Below are positions 6,640 to 12,744 of a stretch of DNA of 13,645 nucleotides, in pieces. This DNA is from DATGLW01 sp035293965 (GTDB lineage: Bacteria > Actinomycetota > Acidimicrobiia > Acidimicrobiales > RAAP-2): the NCBI GenBank assembly GCA_035293965.1, contig DATGLW010000025.1, positions 1 through 13,645 of the forward strand. The letters are read 5' to 3'. A program made the position numbers and the translations under genes. The first letter of the stretch is position 1. Each line of letters opens with the position of its first letter. A model generated the notes under the pieces. It ran no database searches, was not told the origin of the DNA, and was given only the letters and a program-made list of their open reading frames with translations.

Positions 6640-6737
6640 GGACACAGTCATGAGCCGGGAGGCCGGTCCTCACCGGCGAGCCCTCACCGTTCCCTAACGT
6701 CCTCTTCATGGCTCCCTCACGCACGGGTGCAAGGCTT

Positions 6738-6769
6738 GTGTCGAGCTCGGTGGCCACCGAGCTCGACAC
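6738..6769. repeat. Perfect 32-bp palindrome upstream of secreted-protein gene
   Basis: The arm GTGTCGAGCTCGGTGG (6738-6753) is followed immediately by its exact reverse complement (6754-6769). Within it, two copies of the palindrome CGAGCTCG lie with centres 16 bases apart. It ends 38 bases before the ATG of the small secreted protein and upstream of its Shine-Dalgarno. It may be a dimeric or tandem regulator-binding site, or a hairpin in the 5' leader. Confidence 0.95.
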
Positions 6770-6807
6770 CGCGCCGGCCGCGTTGTGGCCCGGAGAGGAG
6801 ATGACCC

Positions 6808-7140
6808 ATGTTCACCAAGGCAGTCGCCGTGGTCGCGGTGACCGGTGCCCTGGCTATCCTGCCCACCGGCATGGCTGGTGCCGAGCCGGCACCCGGTGCC
6901 TCGCCGACGGTCGTGCACGACTGCACGCGAGCCGCCAAGGTGCTCCAGTGGCTCGAGAAGGCAGAGCAGCGAGGGTCCACCTTCGTCACCAGGGCCCAGC
7001 AGCGCGAGGAGCAGGCCCGCGCGGCCGGGCACCCCATCGTGGCGGCGCGCATCGAACACCGCATCGACCGGGCGCAGCGCCTCGAGGGACGGGGGTCCCG
7101 CCTCATCGCCAGGATCCAGGCCGCGTGCCCGACGGCCTGA
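6808..7140 (+). CDS. Small secreted helical protein with two cysteines, function unknown
   Basis: The gene encodes 110 residues with a clear Sec signal peptide: MFTK, a hydrophobic core at about 5-20, and a likely cleavage after AGA at residue 25. The mature part starts with a short Ala/Pro segment. It then forms a strongly charged, Arg/Glu/Gln-rich region (40-106) predicted helical by eye, bracketed by Cys39 and Cys107, which could form a disulphide tying the two ends of a helical hairpin. A GGAGAGGAG Shine-Dalgarno precedes the ATG, which fixes the start. I do not recognise a family. It stands alone, 30 bases from the convergent ABC permease gene. The 32-base palindrome in front of it suggests specific regulation. 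Confidence 0.85.
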   Translation: MFTKAVAVVAVTGALAILPTGMAGAEPAPGASPTVVHDCTRAAKVLQWLEKAEQRGSTFVTRAQQREEQARAAGHPIVAARIEHRIDRAQRLEGRGSRLIARIQAACPTA

Positions 7141-7160
7141 CCAGGCGGGCCAGGTCGGCC
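7134..7160. terminator. Possible hairpin between convergent genes
   Basis: GGCC-T-GACC at 7134-7142 can pair with GGTCGGCC at 7153-7160 with one bulged base and a ten-base loop. It overlaps the stop codon of the secreted-protein gene and lies in the 30-base gap to the ABC permease stop, so it could end transcription from both sides. There is no T-tract. Confidence 0.3.
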
Positions 7161-7170
7161 ACTCGCTGCG

Positions 7171-8478
7171 CTATGGCGTCATCACGTCGCGCAGGCGTAC
7201 CCGCCGGCCTGTGCGGAGCACCGCCCGCTCGTAGATGGCGGCCGCGAGCCTGGCGACCCCGAGCGTGGTCACGACGCTGATCGCCGCGGCGGCCGCGAAC
7301 TTCCACCAGGTCACCGCGTGCAGGCCGACCAGCACGGGCATGGCGAAAGGGGCGCTCGGTGGCAGGTAGGCGAGCACGGTCACGAGGGTGGACGCGCGGC
7401 CGGCGCTCGCCGCAGTGAGCGCGACCACGTAGCCGAATACGAGGGGAATGCTGAGGGGCAACGCGAGGGTCTGGACCTGGTCCTGGCGCTCGGCCAGCGA
7501 CCCCGCTGCGGCGTAGACCCAGCAGTAGAAGGCGTAGCCGAGGACCAGCCACGCGAGCGTGGCTGCGACGACCATCGGTGCTGTCCCCTGCAGGAGATCG
7601 GAGCCCACGACCTTGGCGAGGACGAGCGCGAACGCGACGACGATGCTCGCCTGGGCGAGGGCCACCGCGCCGATGCCGAGCACCTTGCCCGCCAGCAGCT
7701 GCATCGGACGGACCGCGGACAAGAGGACCTCGACCACCCGGCTCGACTTCTCCTCCATGACGCCCACGAGCGTCCACGTGAGGTACTGGGTCAGCAGGAT
7801 GAACACGAGGATGATCCCCACGAGGGACGTCGAACGGACCGCTCCTTTGGCCGGCGCCGGTTCGACGCTCCGCACCGGTACCGGTTTCGCTGCCGCCACG
7901 CGTGCGGCTTGGGCGGGCGACAGGCCGGCAGCCGCGAACGCGGCCTGCACCCCCAGTGCCTGCGAGGAAGCCCGGACAAGCTGCGCGGTCGTGGAGGTGT
8001 CCGTGGGCGTGACCGCCTGTTGGACGAGCACCTCCCGGCCGTCGATGATCACGAACCCGGTCCGGCCAGATGCCAGGTCACGGCGTGCCGCGCGGCGGCC
8101 TGGCTCTGCGACGAAGCGCACCGAGGTGCCGACACGCGACGCGCTCGCCAGGACGGCCGAGCGCTCGGGACCCGTCAGGCTGCCCACGACGCCCACGACC
8201 TGCAGCCGCTGCTTGGTGCGGCTGATCACCGGGATGACGATGACGGCGGCCACGACCACCAGCACGACCACGGTGACCACCCGGAAGAGCCGTCCGCGCA
8301 CTCGCTCGCGGATCTCGCGACCGGCGACCATGCCGGTTTCGCCCAGCGGCGTGGCCCTCGGACGTCTCGTGCCTGGCACCTGCCGACCATCCAGACGGCG
8401 AGCCCGCTGGCGGCGCCAGATCCTGAGTACGAGCAGCAATCCGACGACTACCCACAGGAGCACTGCCAGATGGCTCAT
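7171..8478 (-). CDS. ABC-2 type exporter permease, NatB-like
   Basis: The 435-residue protein matches the NatB/YhaP-type ABC-2 permeases. A membrane helix at about 66-86 is followed by a large extracytoplasmic region (87-215). A bundle of hydrophobic segments starts at 217-240 and contains the family signature VMEEKSSRVVEVLLSAVRP (240-258) and further helices to about residue 415. An extra hydrophobic helix at 5-21 precedes the region where NatB proteins usually begin (GREIRERVRGRLF, from residue 53). The ATG at 8478 overlaps the stop of the ATPase gene as ATGA, which supports this start; an internal ATG at residue 50 would give a conventional-length protein. With the ATPase it would form an exporter; NatAB-type systems move sodium ions or other small solutes out, but the substrate here is unknown. 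Confidence 0.92.
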   Translation of the reverse strand: MSHLAVLLWVVVGLLLVLRIWRRQRARRLDGRQVPGTRRPRATPLGETGMVAGREIRERVRGRLFRVVTVVVLVVVAAVIVIPVISRTKQRLQVVGVVGSLTGPERSAVLASASRVGTSVRFVAEPGRRAARRDLASGRTGFVIIDGREVLVQQAVTPTDTSTTAQLVRASSQALGVQAAFAAAGLSPAQAARVAAAKPVPVRSVEPAPAKGAVRSTSLVGIILVFILLTQYLTWTLVGVMEEKSSRVVEVLLSAVRPMQLLAGKVLGIGAVALAQASIVVAFALVLAKVVGSDLLQGTAPMVVAATLAWLVLGYAFYCWVYAAAGSLAERQDQVQTLALPLSIPLVFGYVVALTAASAGRASTLVTVLAYLPPSAPFAMPVLVGLHAVTWWKFAAAAAISVVTTLGVARLAAAIYERAVLRTGRRVRLRDVMTP

Positions 8479-9509
8479 TCTGGGTCGCCCGCGCCAGCAC
8501 GCCCGCCTCCGGCGGCCCGCCCGCGCACGCCGGCATCGGAGGTCCCGCCGGCACCGGAGGTCCCGCCGGCACCTCCCACTGCAGCTTCCGGCGCTGGAGC
8601 GTGGGTGGGTTCGGAGGCCAGCGCCTCCCGGAACACCTCCGACAAGCGCCGCCGCTCGAAGGAGAACTCGGTGACGTGGCCTGCCGCCATGGCTGCCGCG
8701 AGGACCGAGTTGCTGTCGACGGACTCCTCGAGCACGAGGCGCGCCGCGCCCCGTTCGACCTCCGATACCGCCACCCCGGGAAGGCGCCTCGCCCAGGCGG
8801 CGTGCCGGTCCTCGGTCACGCGCACCACGAGCCGCCGCTGGCCGCTCGTCGCCAGGTCGTCGACCCGACCGCTCACGACAAGGTGGCCGTGGTCGATGAT
8901 GACGACGGCCTCGCAGAGGTCTTCGACCAGGTCGAGCTGGTGGCTCGAGAACAGGACGCAGCAGCCAGCCCGAGCCTCGTCGAGCAGCACGGCACCGATG
9001 GCCTCGATGCCGGCAGGGTCGAGGCCGGCCAGCGGCTCGTCGAGGACCAGCAGCTCCGGGCCGTGGACCAAGGCGGCGGCGAGCTGCACCCGCTGCTGGT
9101 TCCCGTGCGACAGGGCGTCCACCCTGCTCCGGGCCCGGTCGGCCACCCCGAGGCGCTCCAGCCAGCGCTGCGCCGCCTCCGACGCCTCGGGCCCGCTCAT
9201 GCCGTGCAGGCGTGCCAGGTACTCGACTTGCTCACCGACGAGCATTCCCGGGTAGAGGCCACGCTCCTCTGGCATGTAGCCGAAGCGGCGACGCTCGGCC
9301 TGGCCGACGGGGATGCCGTTCCAGCGGACGGACCCGGCATCGAGCGCCGTCAAGCCGAAGATGGCTCGCATCGCCGTCGTCTTGCCGGCGCCGTTGGGAC
9401 CGAGGAACCCGACGACTTGGCCAGAAGGAACGGAGAAGGAGAGCCCGTCGAGGGCGGTGACGGGCCCGAACCGGCGGGTCAGCCCTTCCAGCTCCAAGCG
9501 CCCGCTCAT
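8475..9509 (-). CDS. ABC exporter ATP-binding protein, NatA-like
   Basis: The 344-residue ATPase carries Walker A GPNGAGKT (37-44), the ABC signature LSHGNQQ (133-139), Walker B LLVLDEP (153-159) and the switch His190 (SSHQ). The region YMPEERGLYPGM (79-90) is typical of the drug/NatA ATPase family, as is the C-terminal domain ending in LSEVFREAL (289-297). A 45-residue Ala/Gly-rich tail follows, partly encoded by an 18-base repeat. The ATG at 9509 begins the usual MSGRLELEGLTRRFG; the frame stays open for 34 more codons, but these run into repetitive DNA. A TAGCCT hexamer ends seven bases before this ATG and there is no Shine-Dalgarno, so the message may be leaderless. It is the first gene of a two-gene operon, energising the NatB-like permease. 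Confidence 0.94.
   Translation of the reverse strand: MSGRLELEGLTRRFGPVTALDGLSFSVPSGQVVGFLGPNGAGKTTAMRAIFGLTALDAGSVRWNGIPVGQAERRRFGYMPEERGLYPGMLVGEQVEYLARLHGMSGPEASEAAQRWLERLGVADRARSRVDALSHGNQQRVQLAAALVHGPELLVLDEPLAGLDPAGIEAIGAVLLDEARAGCCVLFSSHQLDLVEDLCEAVVIIDHGHLVVSGRVDDLATSGQRRLVVRVTEDRHAAWARRLPGVAVSEVERGAARLVLEESVDSNSVLAAAMAAGHVTEFSFERRRLSEVFREALASEPTHAPAPEAAVGGAGGTSGAGGTSDAGVRGRAAGGGRAGAGDPE
8537..8572 (-). repeat. 18-bp tandem repeat (two copies) in the ATPase C-terminal tail
   Basis: Two identical 18-base units starting CGGAGGTCCCGCC lie head to tail at 8537-8554 and 8555-8572, with a partial third copy upstream. They encode the GAGGTS-rich tail of the ATPase. This looks like low-complexity expansion in a non-essential tail. 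Confidence 0.85.
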
Positions 9510-9516
9510 CGGACCC

Positions 9517-9522
9517 AGGCTA
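9517..9522 (-). promoter_or_regulatory. Putative -10 box (TAGCCT) of the leaderless ABC exporter operon
   Basis: On the minus strand TAGCCT is followed by seven bases and then the ATG at 9509. It is the same hexamer as in front of the S9 peptidase gene and has nearly the same spacing. A weak -35-like TCGATG lies 18 bases upstream. Confidence 0.4.
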
Positions 9523-9546
9523 GAGGGGAGCGACAGGGGGCATCGA

Positions 9547-9623
9547 GGCATCGCCGCGGTGGCGTCGCCGCGGTGCCACCGCGGGGGTGACGGGCATCGC
9601 GGCAGCGGCATCGCCGCGGTGGC
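9547..9623. repeat. Cluster of CCGCGGTG-containing repeats upstream of the ABC operon
   Basis: GGCATCGCCGCGGTGGC occurs twice, at 9547-9563 and 9607-9623, exactly 60 bases apart. A third related copy (TCGCCGCGGTGCC) lies at 9566-9578. The middle copy is part of a near-perfect palindrome, CCGCGGTG-C-CACCGCGG, at 9568-9584. The 208-base gap between the ABC operon and the upstream membrane-protein operon contains nothing else recognisable. The cluster may bind a regulator of the exporter operon, or be simple-sequence DNA. Confidence 0.75.
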
Positions 9624-9717
9624 ATCGCGGCGCCAGCGCCCCTGCGCCGCCGGGCGACGGTCCCTCCTGGCGCGCGGGGAACGGTGGTGGGTCCGCCGCC
9701 TTGGCCGGGAGTGCTGC

Positions 9718-10152
9718 CTACGTAGGCCGGGGCTCCTGGTAGCGGGCGACGGAGAAGCCGAACAGGAAGGGGATGTCGAGGGCGAACACGACCAGCATCA
9801 GGGTGAGCACGGCCAGCAGCTCGCCTCGGGTGCCGTCGAGCACGAACACGTACTCGAGCATGCCGGCGATGACCACGTACGCGAGCAGCGCCCATCCAGC
9901 CACCCGGAAGAAGACCTGCCGTGCGAAGGGCCGTACTCGCGCGAGGAGCGCCACCGCAGTGGCGAGGAGCGCGCCGGACGCCGAGAGCAGCCCGATCGCC
10001 GGCCCGAGGTCGGCCCGGCGGGGTAGGTGTGCCGCCAGGTAGATCCCGCCGACGATGACGAGCGCCATGGAACCGATCGTGAGCTCGGCGACCGGCGGCA
10101 GCCTGTCGACGTCCGACCGTCCGGCCGGCTCCGGCGAGTGGGTCGCCGTCAT
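9718..10152 (-). CDS. Small four-helix integral membrane protein, function unknown
   Basis: The 144-residue protein has a short polar N-terminus (1-22) and about four hydrophobic segments: 25-42, 50-71, 81-105 and 111-133. It ends with a short basic tail (ARYQEPRPT). I do not recognise a family. Its ATG overlaps the stop of the preceding membrane-protein gene as ATGA (10149-10152), so the two are co-translated and probably work together. No cysteines, and the only histidines are His5 and His42, so there is no obvious metal or haem site in the membrane segments. Confidence 0.8.
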   Translation of the reverse strand: MTATHSPEPAGRSDVDRLPPVAELTIGSMALVIVGGIYLAAHLPRRADLGPAIGLLSASGALLATAVALLARVRPFARQVFFRVAGWALLAYVVIAGMLEYVFVLDGTRGELLAVLTLMLVVFALDIPFLFGFSVARYQEPRPT

Positions 10153-10763
10153 GTGGTTGCGAGCCGGGTCATGATGACGAGCGTCGCGACCTGTAGCGCA
10201 CCGGTGATGCCGGCGGTGTAGGCGAACCGTCGCATCAGCCTGCCGATGAGAGCCCCGTCTGGCTCCGGCTTGCGCAGTTCGAAGAGCACGGCCAGGTTGG
10301 CCGGCTCGAGAAAACCGAGAGCGACGACGGCCATCACCCCGACGACGGCCATCGACGCCACCACCCAGCCGTGGTGCGGGTAGGAGGACAATATGAAGCC
10401 TTCGTGGCGGGCGAGCTGCCACCCGGCCGCAAGCGTGCAGATCACCAGGGTTGGCATGAGCAGCAGCATGGCCGGCATGAAACGCGAGGAGAATTCGACG
10501 CGGGCCGGCACCGACAGCCGCCCGATGATCGGACCGACCACGAAGCCGACGAACAGGTCCACCCCTGTCCACAACCCGCCTCCGGCCACGTGGAAGAAGT
10601 CGAGTGCCCACAGCCGATTGGTGGCGATGGCGGCGACCAGCCCACCGATGACGGCCACCACCACGGGGATGCCGCGCAGCGGGACGACCTGCGGCAGGCG
10701 CCGGGCCGTGTCGGTCGCGATCGGCGGTGGGCCGGCCGCCGTGCGGACGGTCATCTGCGCCAT
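10149..10763 (-). CDS. Integral membrane protein, CopD/DUF2269-like
   Basis: The 204-residue protein has about five hydrophobic segments: roughly 32-49, 52-80, 95-116, 130-153 and 180-198. The block FFHVAGGGLWTGVDLFVGFVVGP (56-78), with His58 and Trp65, resembles the first conserved helix of CopD- and DUF2269-type membrane proteins, in which such a His is thought to bind haem or metal. A further His pair is at 130-131. The resemblance is by eye and moderate. An AAGGAG Shine-Dalgarno stands seven bases before the ATG, fixing the start. It is first in a two-gene operon with the 144-residue membrane protein. A possible role in respiration or metal handling is inference. Confidence 0.8.
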   Translation of the reverse strand: MAQMTVRTAAGPPPIATDTARRLPQVVPLRGIPVVVAVIGGLVAAIATNRLWALDFFHVAGGGLWTGVDLFVGFVVGPIIGRLSVPARVEFSSRFMPAMLLLMPTLVICTLAAGWQLARHEGFILSSYPHHGWVVASMAVVGVMAVVALGFLEPANLAVLFELRKPEPDGALIGRLMRRFAYTAGITGALQVATLVIMTRLATT

Positions 10764-10811
10764 GCGAGCTCCTTCCCTCCCCTGACCGGCGATGCCGGTG
10801 CCGGTGCGGCT

Positions 10812-10883
10812 GGTGACCTCCCGGCCCGCTCGCCACGCCAAGTGTACCCAGCTGCTGCCGGCGACAAGAGGGTGACCGCCCGG
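10812..10883. repeat. GGTGACCnCCCGG direct repeat pair flanking a promoter
   Basis: GGTGACCTCCCGG at 10812-10824 and GGTGACCGCCCGG at 10871-10883 share 12 of 13 bases, lie 59 bases apart, and bracket the putative promoter of the membrane-protein operon. They may be operator half-sites. Confidence 0.55.
10841..10867 (-). promoter_or_regulatory. Putative promoter of the two-gene membrane-protein operon
   Basis: On the minus strand TTGTCG (10867-10862) and TACACT (10846-10841) are separated by 15 bases, a little short but with good hexamers. Transcription would start near 10834, giving a leader of about 70 bases before the AAGGAG-preceded ATG. A GGTGACCnCCCGG repeat pair lies on either side of it. 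Confidence 0.4.
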
Positions 10884-10957
10884 AGCCACGGCCTCGGTGG
10901 GGCCGCCGAGATCTGCCTCGTTGCCCCCGGGGCGGCCACGGTCTGGACCCCGCCGGG

Positions 10958-12094
10958 TCAGGCCGGCGGGTCGGGCACGTGGGGGAACAGCTCCTTGAAG
11001 GCGCCGAGGGTGATCCGCTGACGAATGTCGGGGGCGACGTCGTCGAAGAGCTCGTGCAGGGTCTTCTGGGTGTGGCCGTAGGTCCCCTCGTAATGCGGGT
11101 AGTCGCTGCCCCACATGACGTTCTGCCAGCCCATGGCCGCGCACGCCTGCACGGCGGACCGGTCGTGCTGGAAGGACGCGTACACCTGTTCGTAGAGGTA
11201 GCGGCTCGGTGCCTTCGACAGCTTGGGACGGACGGCGGCGCCGTGCTGCCGGTAGCCCTCGTCCATACGGTCGGCGATGAACGGCCCCCACGTGGCGCCA
11301 CCCTCCGACACGAGCACCCGCAGGTCGGGGTGCCGGTCGAGCGCCCCGCAGGCGATCAGCTGGGTGACGCACCGCTGGCCGCCGTAGGTGGTCTCGACGT
11401 AGTTGAGGACGGCGCCGCCGCGGCCCCGGTGGTACACGCCGGTGCGCTGGTCGGGGGTGTGGGGCTCCGTGCCGATGTGGAAGCCGATCACCATGCCCGT
11501 GTCCGCGAAGGCATCCCACAGCGGGTCCCATTCCTCGTGCTGCCACGGTGGACGCTCGAAGGGCGGGCGGGTCGGCAAGAAGCCGACGTGGAAGCCGAGG
11601 CCTGCCGCCCGGCGGATCTCGGCCACGGCGTCCTCCACGTCGAGGAGCGGGACCGAAGCGGCGCAGACGTAGCGTGGGGAGTGGCGCTGGAAATCGATCG
11701 CCCAGTCGTTGAGGACCCGGACTCCCTCCCTCACCACCCGCGGGGTGCGGATGCTGAACGCCCAGATCCCGAGGGACGGGTAGATGACCTCGCCCCAGAT
11801 CCCCTCCTGGTCGAGGTCCGCGAGGCGCAGGAGCGGGTCGTTCGCCCCCGGTGCCCGCGTGACCGGGTCGTCGTCGGCGTCCTCTGGCCGGGCCATGATC
11901 CGCTTGAGCGACTCGGGCTTCGGCAGGGGCCGCTGGAAGGAGTCCCCGTCGACGTAGACGGTCTCGAAGGTGCCGCTCGGGTCCTTGACGGTGCGCGGCA
12001 TCCGGTCGCGGATTTCCTCAGGGAGGCTGTCGAAGAGGTCCGGGGGCTCGACCAGGTGCGAGTCGCCCGAGTTGGCCCAGATCTTGTCGGTCAT
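10958..12094 (-). CDS. Amidohydrolase (ACMSD-like, amidohydrolase-2 family)
   Basis: The 378-residue protein follows the amidohydrolase-2 pattern. The N-terminal DSHLVEP motif has Asp11, His13 and Glu16. Further expected metal or active-site residues are His206 (IGFHIGTE), Glu264 (LVSEGG) and Asp331 (WGSDYPHYEGT). The block WGSDYPH near the C-terminus is characteristic. Family members decarboxylate or hydrolyse aromatic or cyclic acids in the cytoplasm using one divalent metal; ACMSD and gamma-resorcylate decarboxylase are the known references. Many actinobacterial paralogues are found near acyl-CoA catabolic genes with no assigned reaction. The ATG has an AGGAAGGGG Shine-Dalgarno, which decides the start. 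It appears monocistronic. The family is secure, but the reaction (decarboxylase or hydrolase) is not. Confidence 0.92.
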   Translation of the reverse strand: MTDKIWANSGDSHLVEPPDLFDSLPEEIRDRMPRTVKDPSGTFETVYVDGDSFQRPLPKPESLKRIMARPEDADDDPVTRAPGANDPLLRLADLDQEGIWGEVIYPSLGIWAFSIRTPRVVREGVRVLNDWAIDFQRHSPRYVCAASVPLLDVEDAVAEIRRAAGLGFHVGFLPTRPPFERPPWQHEEWDPLWDAFADTGMVIGFHIGTEPHTPDQRTGVYHRGRGGAVLNYVETTYGGQRCVTQLIACGALDRHPDLRVLVSEGGATWGPFIADRMDEGYRQHGAAVRPKLSKAPSRYLYEQVYASFQHDRSAVQACAAMGWQNVMWGSDYPHYEGTYGHTQKTLHELFDDVAPDIRQRITLGAFKELFPHVPDPPA

Positions 12095-12179
12095 GGTCGT
12101 GCCCCTTCCTGCTTGCCGGCGGACCCCTGCATGGCCGTCTCATCGCCGTGCCGCCGGGCATCGCGTGGCGCCGCCACCC

Positions 12180-12209
12180 ACTCTACCGGGGCGCGAGCAC
12201 TATTCGGAA
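12180..12209 (-). promoter_or_regulatory. Putative promoter of the amidohydrolase gene
   Basis: On the minus strand TTCCGA (12209-12204) and TAGAGT (12185-12180) are separated by 18 bases. Transcription would start near 12173, leaving a leader of about 79 bases before the ATG at 12094. The -35 match is partial. The rest of the 179-base gap to the next gene shows nothing further. Confidence 0.45.
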
Positions 12210-12273
12210 ACGTGGACCTCGAACAGGGGCGGGCGGCTCGCAGGGTCACCGCCTGGCACACCACGCCCGGCAG

Positions 12274-12534
12274 TCAGCCCGGGAGGCTGCCCTTGCCGTC
12301 GACGCTGATCGCCTGGGTGGCGTCCTCCGCCGGGTGCTCCACCACCGCGACCACCCGGGCCGCCATGAACCGCGCCGTGCGGACCACCCGCCCTGACCGG
12401 GTTACCTCGAGCACCTCGACGGTCCCCCGTGAACTGGTGACCTCGAGCCTTCGGCCAGCCCGGGTCGCCCGGATGTCGAACCGCTGGACACCCTGGCCGA
12501 TGTCCACGACGACCTCGACCCGATCCCCCTTCAC
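12274..12534 (-). CDS. Small hypothetical protein, beta-rich, probably leaderless
   Basis: The frame encodes 86 residues with alternating hydrophobic and charged residues (RVEVVVDIG, QRFDIRATRAG, RRLEVTSSRG, TVEVLEVTRSG, RVVRTARFMAARVVAVVEH), the pattern of an antiparallel beta-sheet. It has no signal peptide, membrane helix or cysteine. Third codon positions are almost all G or C, as in the neighbours, which favours a real gene. The start is GTG, preceded at seven bases by TAGGAT, a good -10 hexamer, so it is probably transcribed without a leader. It stands alone between the amidohydrolase and the substrate-binding protein. I do not recognise a family. Confidence 0.7.
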   Translation of the reverse strand: MKGDRVEVVVDIGQGVQRFDIRATRAGRRLEVTSSRGTVEVLEVTRSGRVVRTARFMAARVVAVVEHPAEDATQAISVDGKGSLPG

Positions 12535-12541
12535 CCTGCCG

Positions 12542-12547
12542 ATCCTA
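12542..12547 (-). promoter_or_regulatory. Putative -10 box (TAGGAT) of the small leaderless gene
   Basis: On the minus strand TAGGAT is followed by seven bases and the GTG start of the 86-residue protein. No convincing -35 is seen at normal spacing. Confidence 0.5.
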
Positions 12548-12625
12548 CGGTCGGGCAGCCGCCAACCGCGCCGGCAGGAGCCGCGTCGGCAGCAGCCCCC
12601 TCGTGCCGCACGCCGCCATCCGTCA

Positions 12626-12646
12626 CCTGGCGCCGCACGCGCCAGG
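12626..12646 (-). terminator. GC hairpin downstream of the substrate-binding protein gene
   Basis: CCTGGCGC and GCGCCAGG form a perfect 8-base stem with a five-base loop, about 100 bases past the stop of the substrate-binding protein gene. It has no following T-tract, so it would be a U-less terminator or an mRNA-stabilising hairpin. Nothing else is recognised in the 210-base gap except the promoter of the next gene. Confidence 0.4.
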
Positions 12647-12744
12647 CAGGGTGCCGTCCGCGTCGAGCGTCCGCACCCAGAACAGCTCTGCGCGTGCCGT
12701 CGAGCGCTCGTGCCTCAGGTGCCGACGCACCCGAGAGGGACGTG

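Larger units (their letters stand above)
6474..6807. other. 334-base non-coding region with repeats and a large palindrome
   Basis: No frame here has plausible start, ribosome site and composition for a gene; open frames on the minus strand are extensions of shadows of the dehydrogenase gene. It holds an imperfect 22-base direct repeat (6554-6575 and 6618-6639), a TAACGT hexamer at 6695-6700 that could be a -10 box, and a perfect 32-base palindrome (6738-6769) just before the secreted-protein gene. A structured leader RNA is possible; I did not recognise a known riboswitch. Confidence 0.7.

Noticed and set aside
7318..9255. Long plus-strand open frame (645 codons) opposite the ABC exporter genes
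   Set aside because: Shadow of the permease and ATPase genes, which carry Walker and NatB signatures on the other strand.
9510..9611. Upstream extension of the ATPase frame by 34 codons
   Set aside because: The extension is Pro/Arg-rich, lies in repeat DNA and precedes the natural MSGRLELEGL start, which has a -10 box at leaderless spacing.
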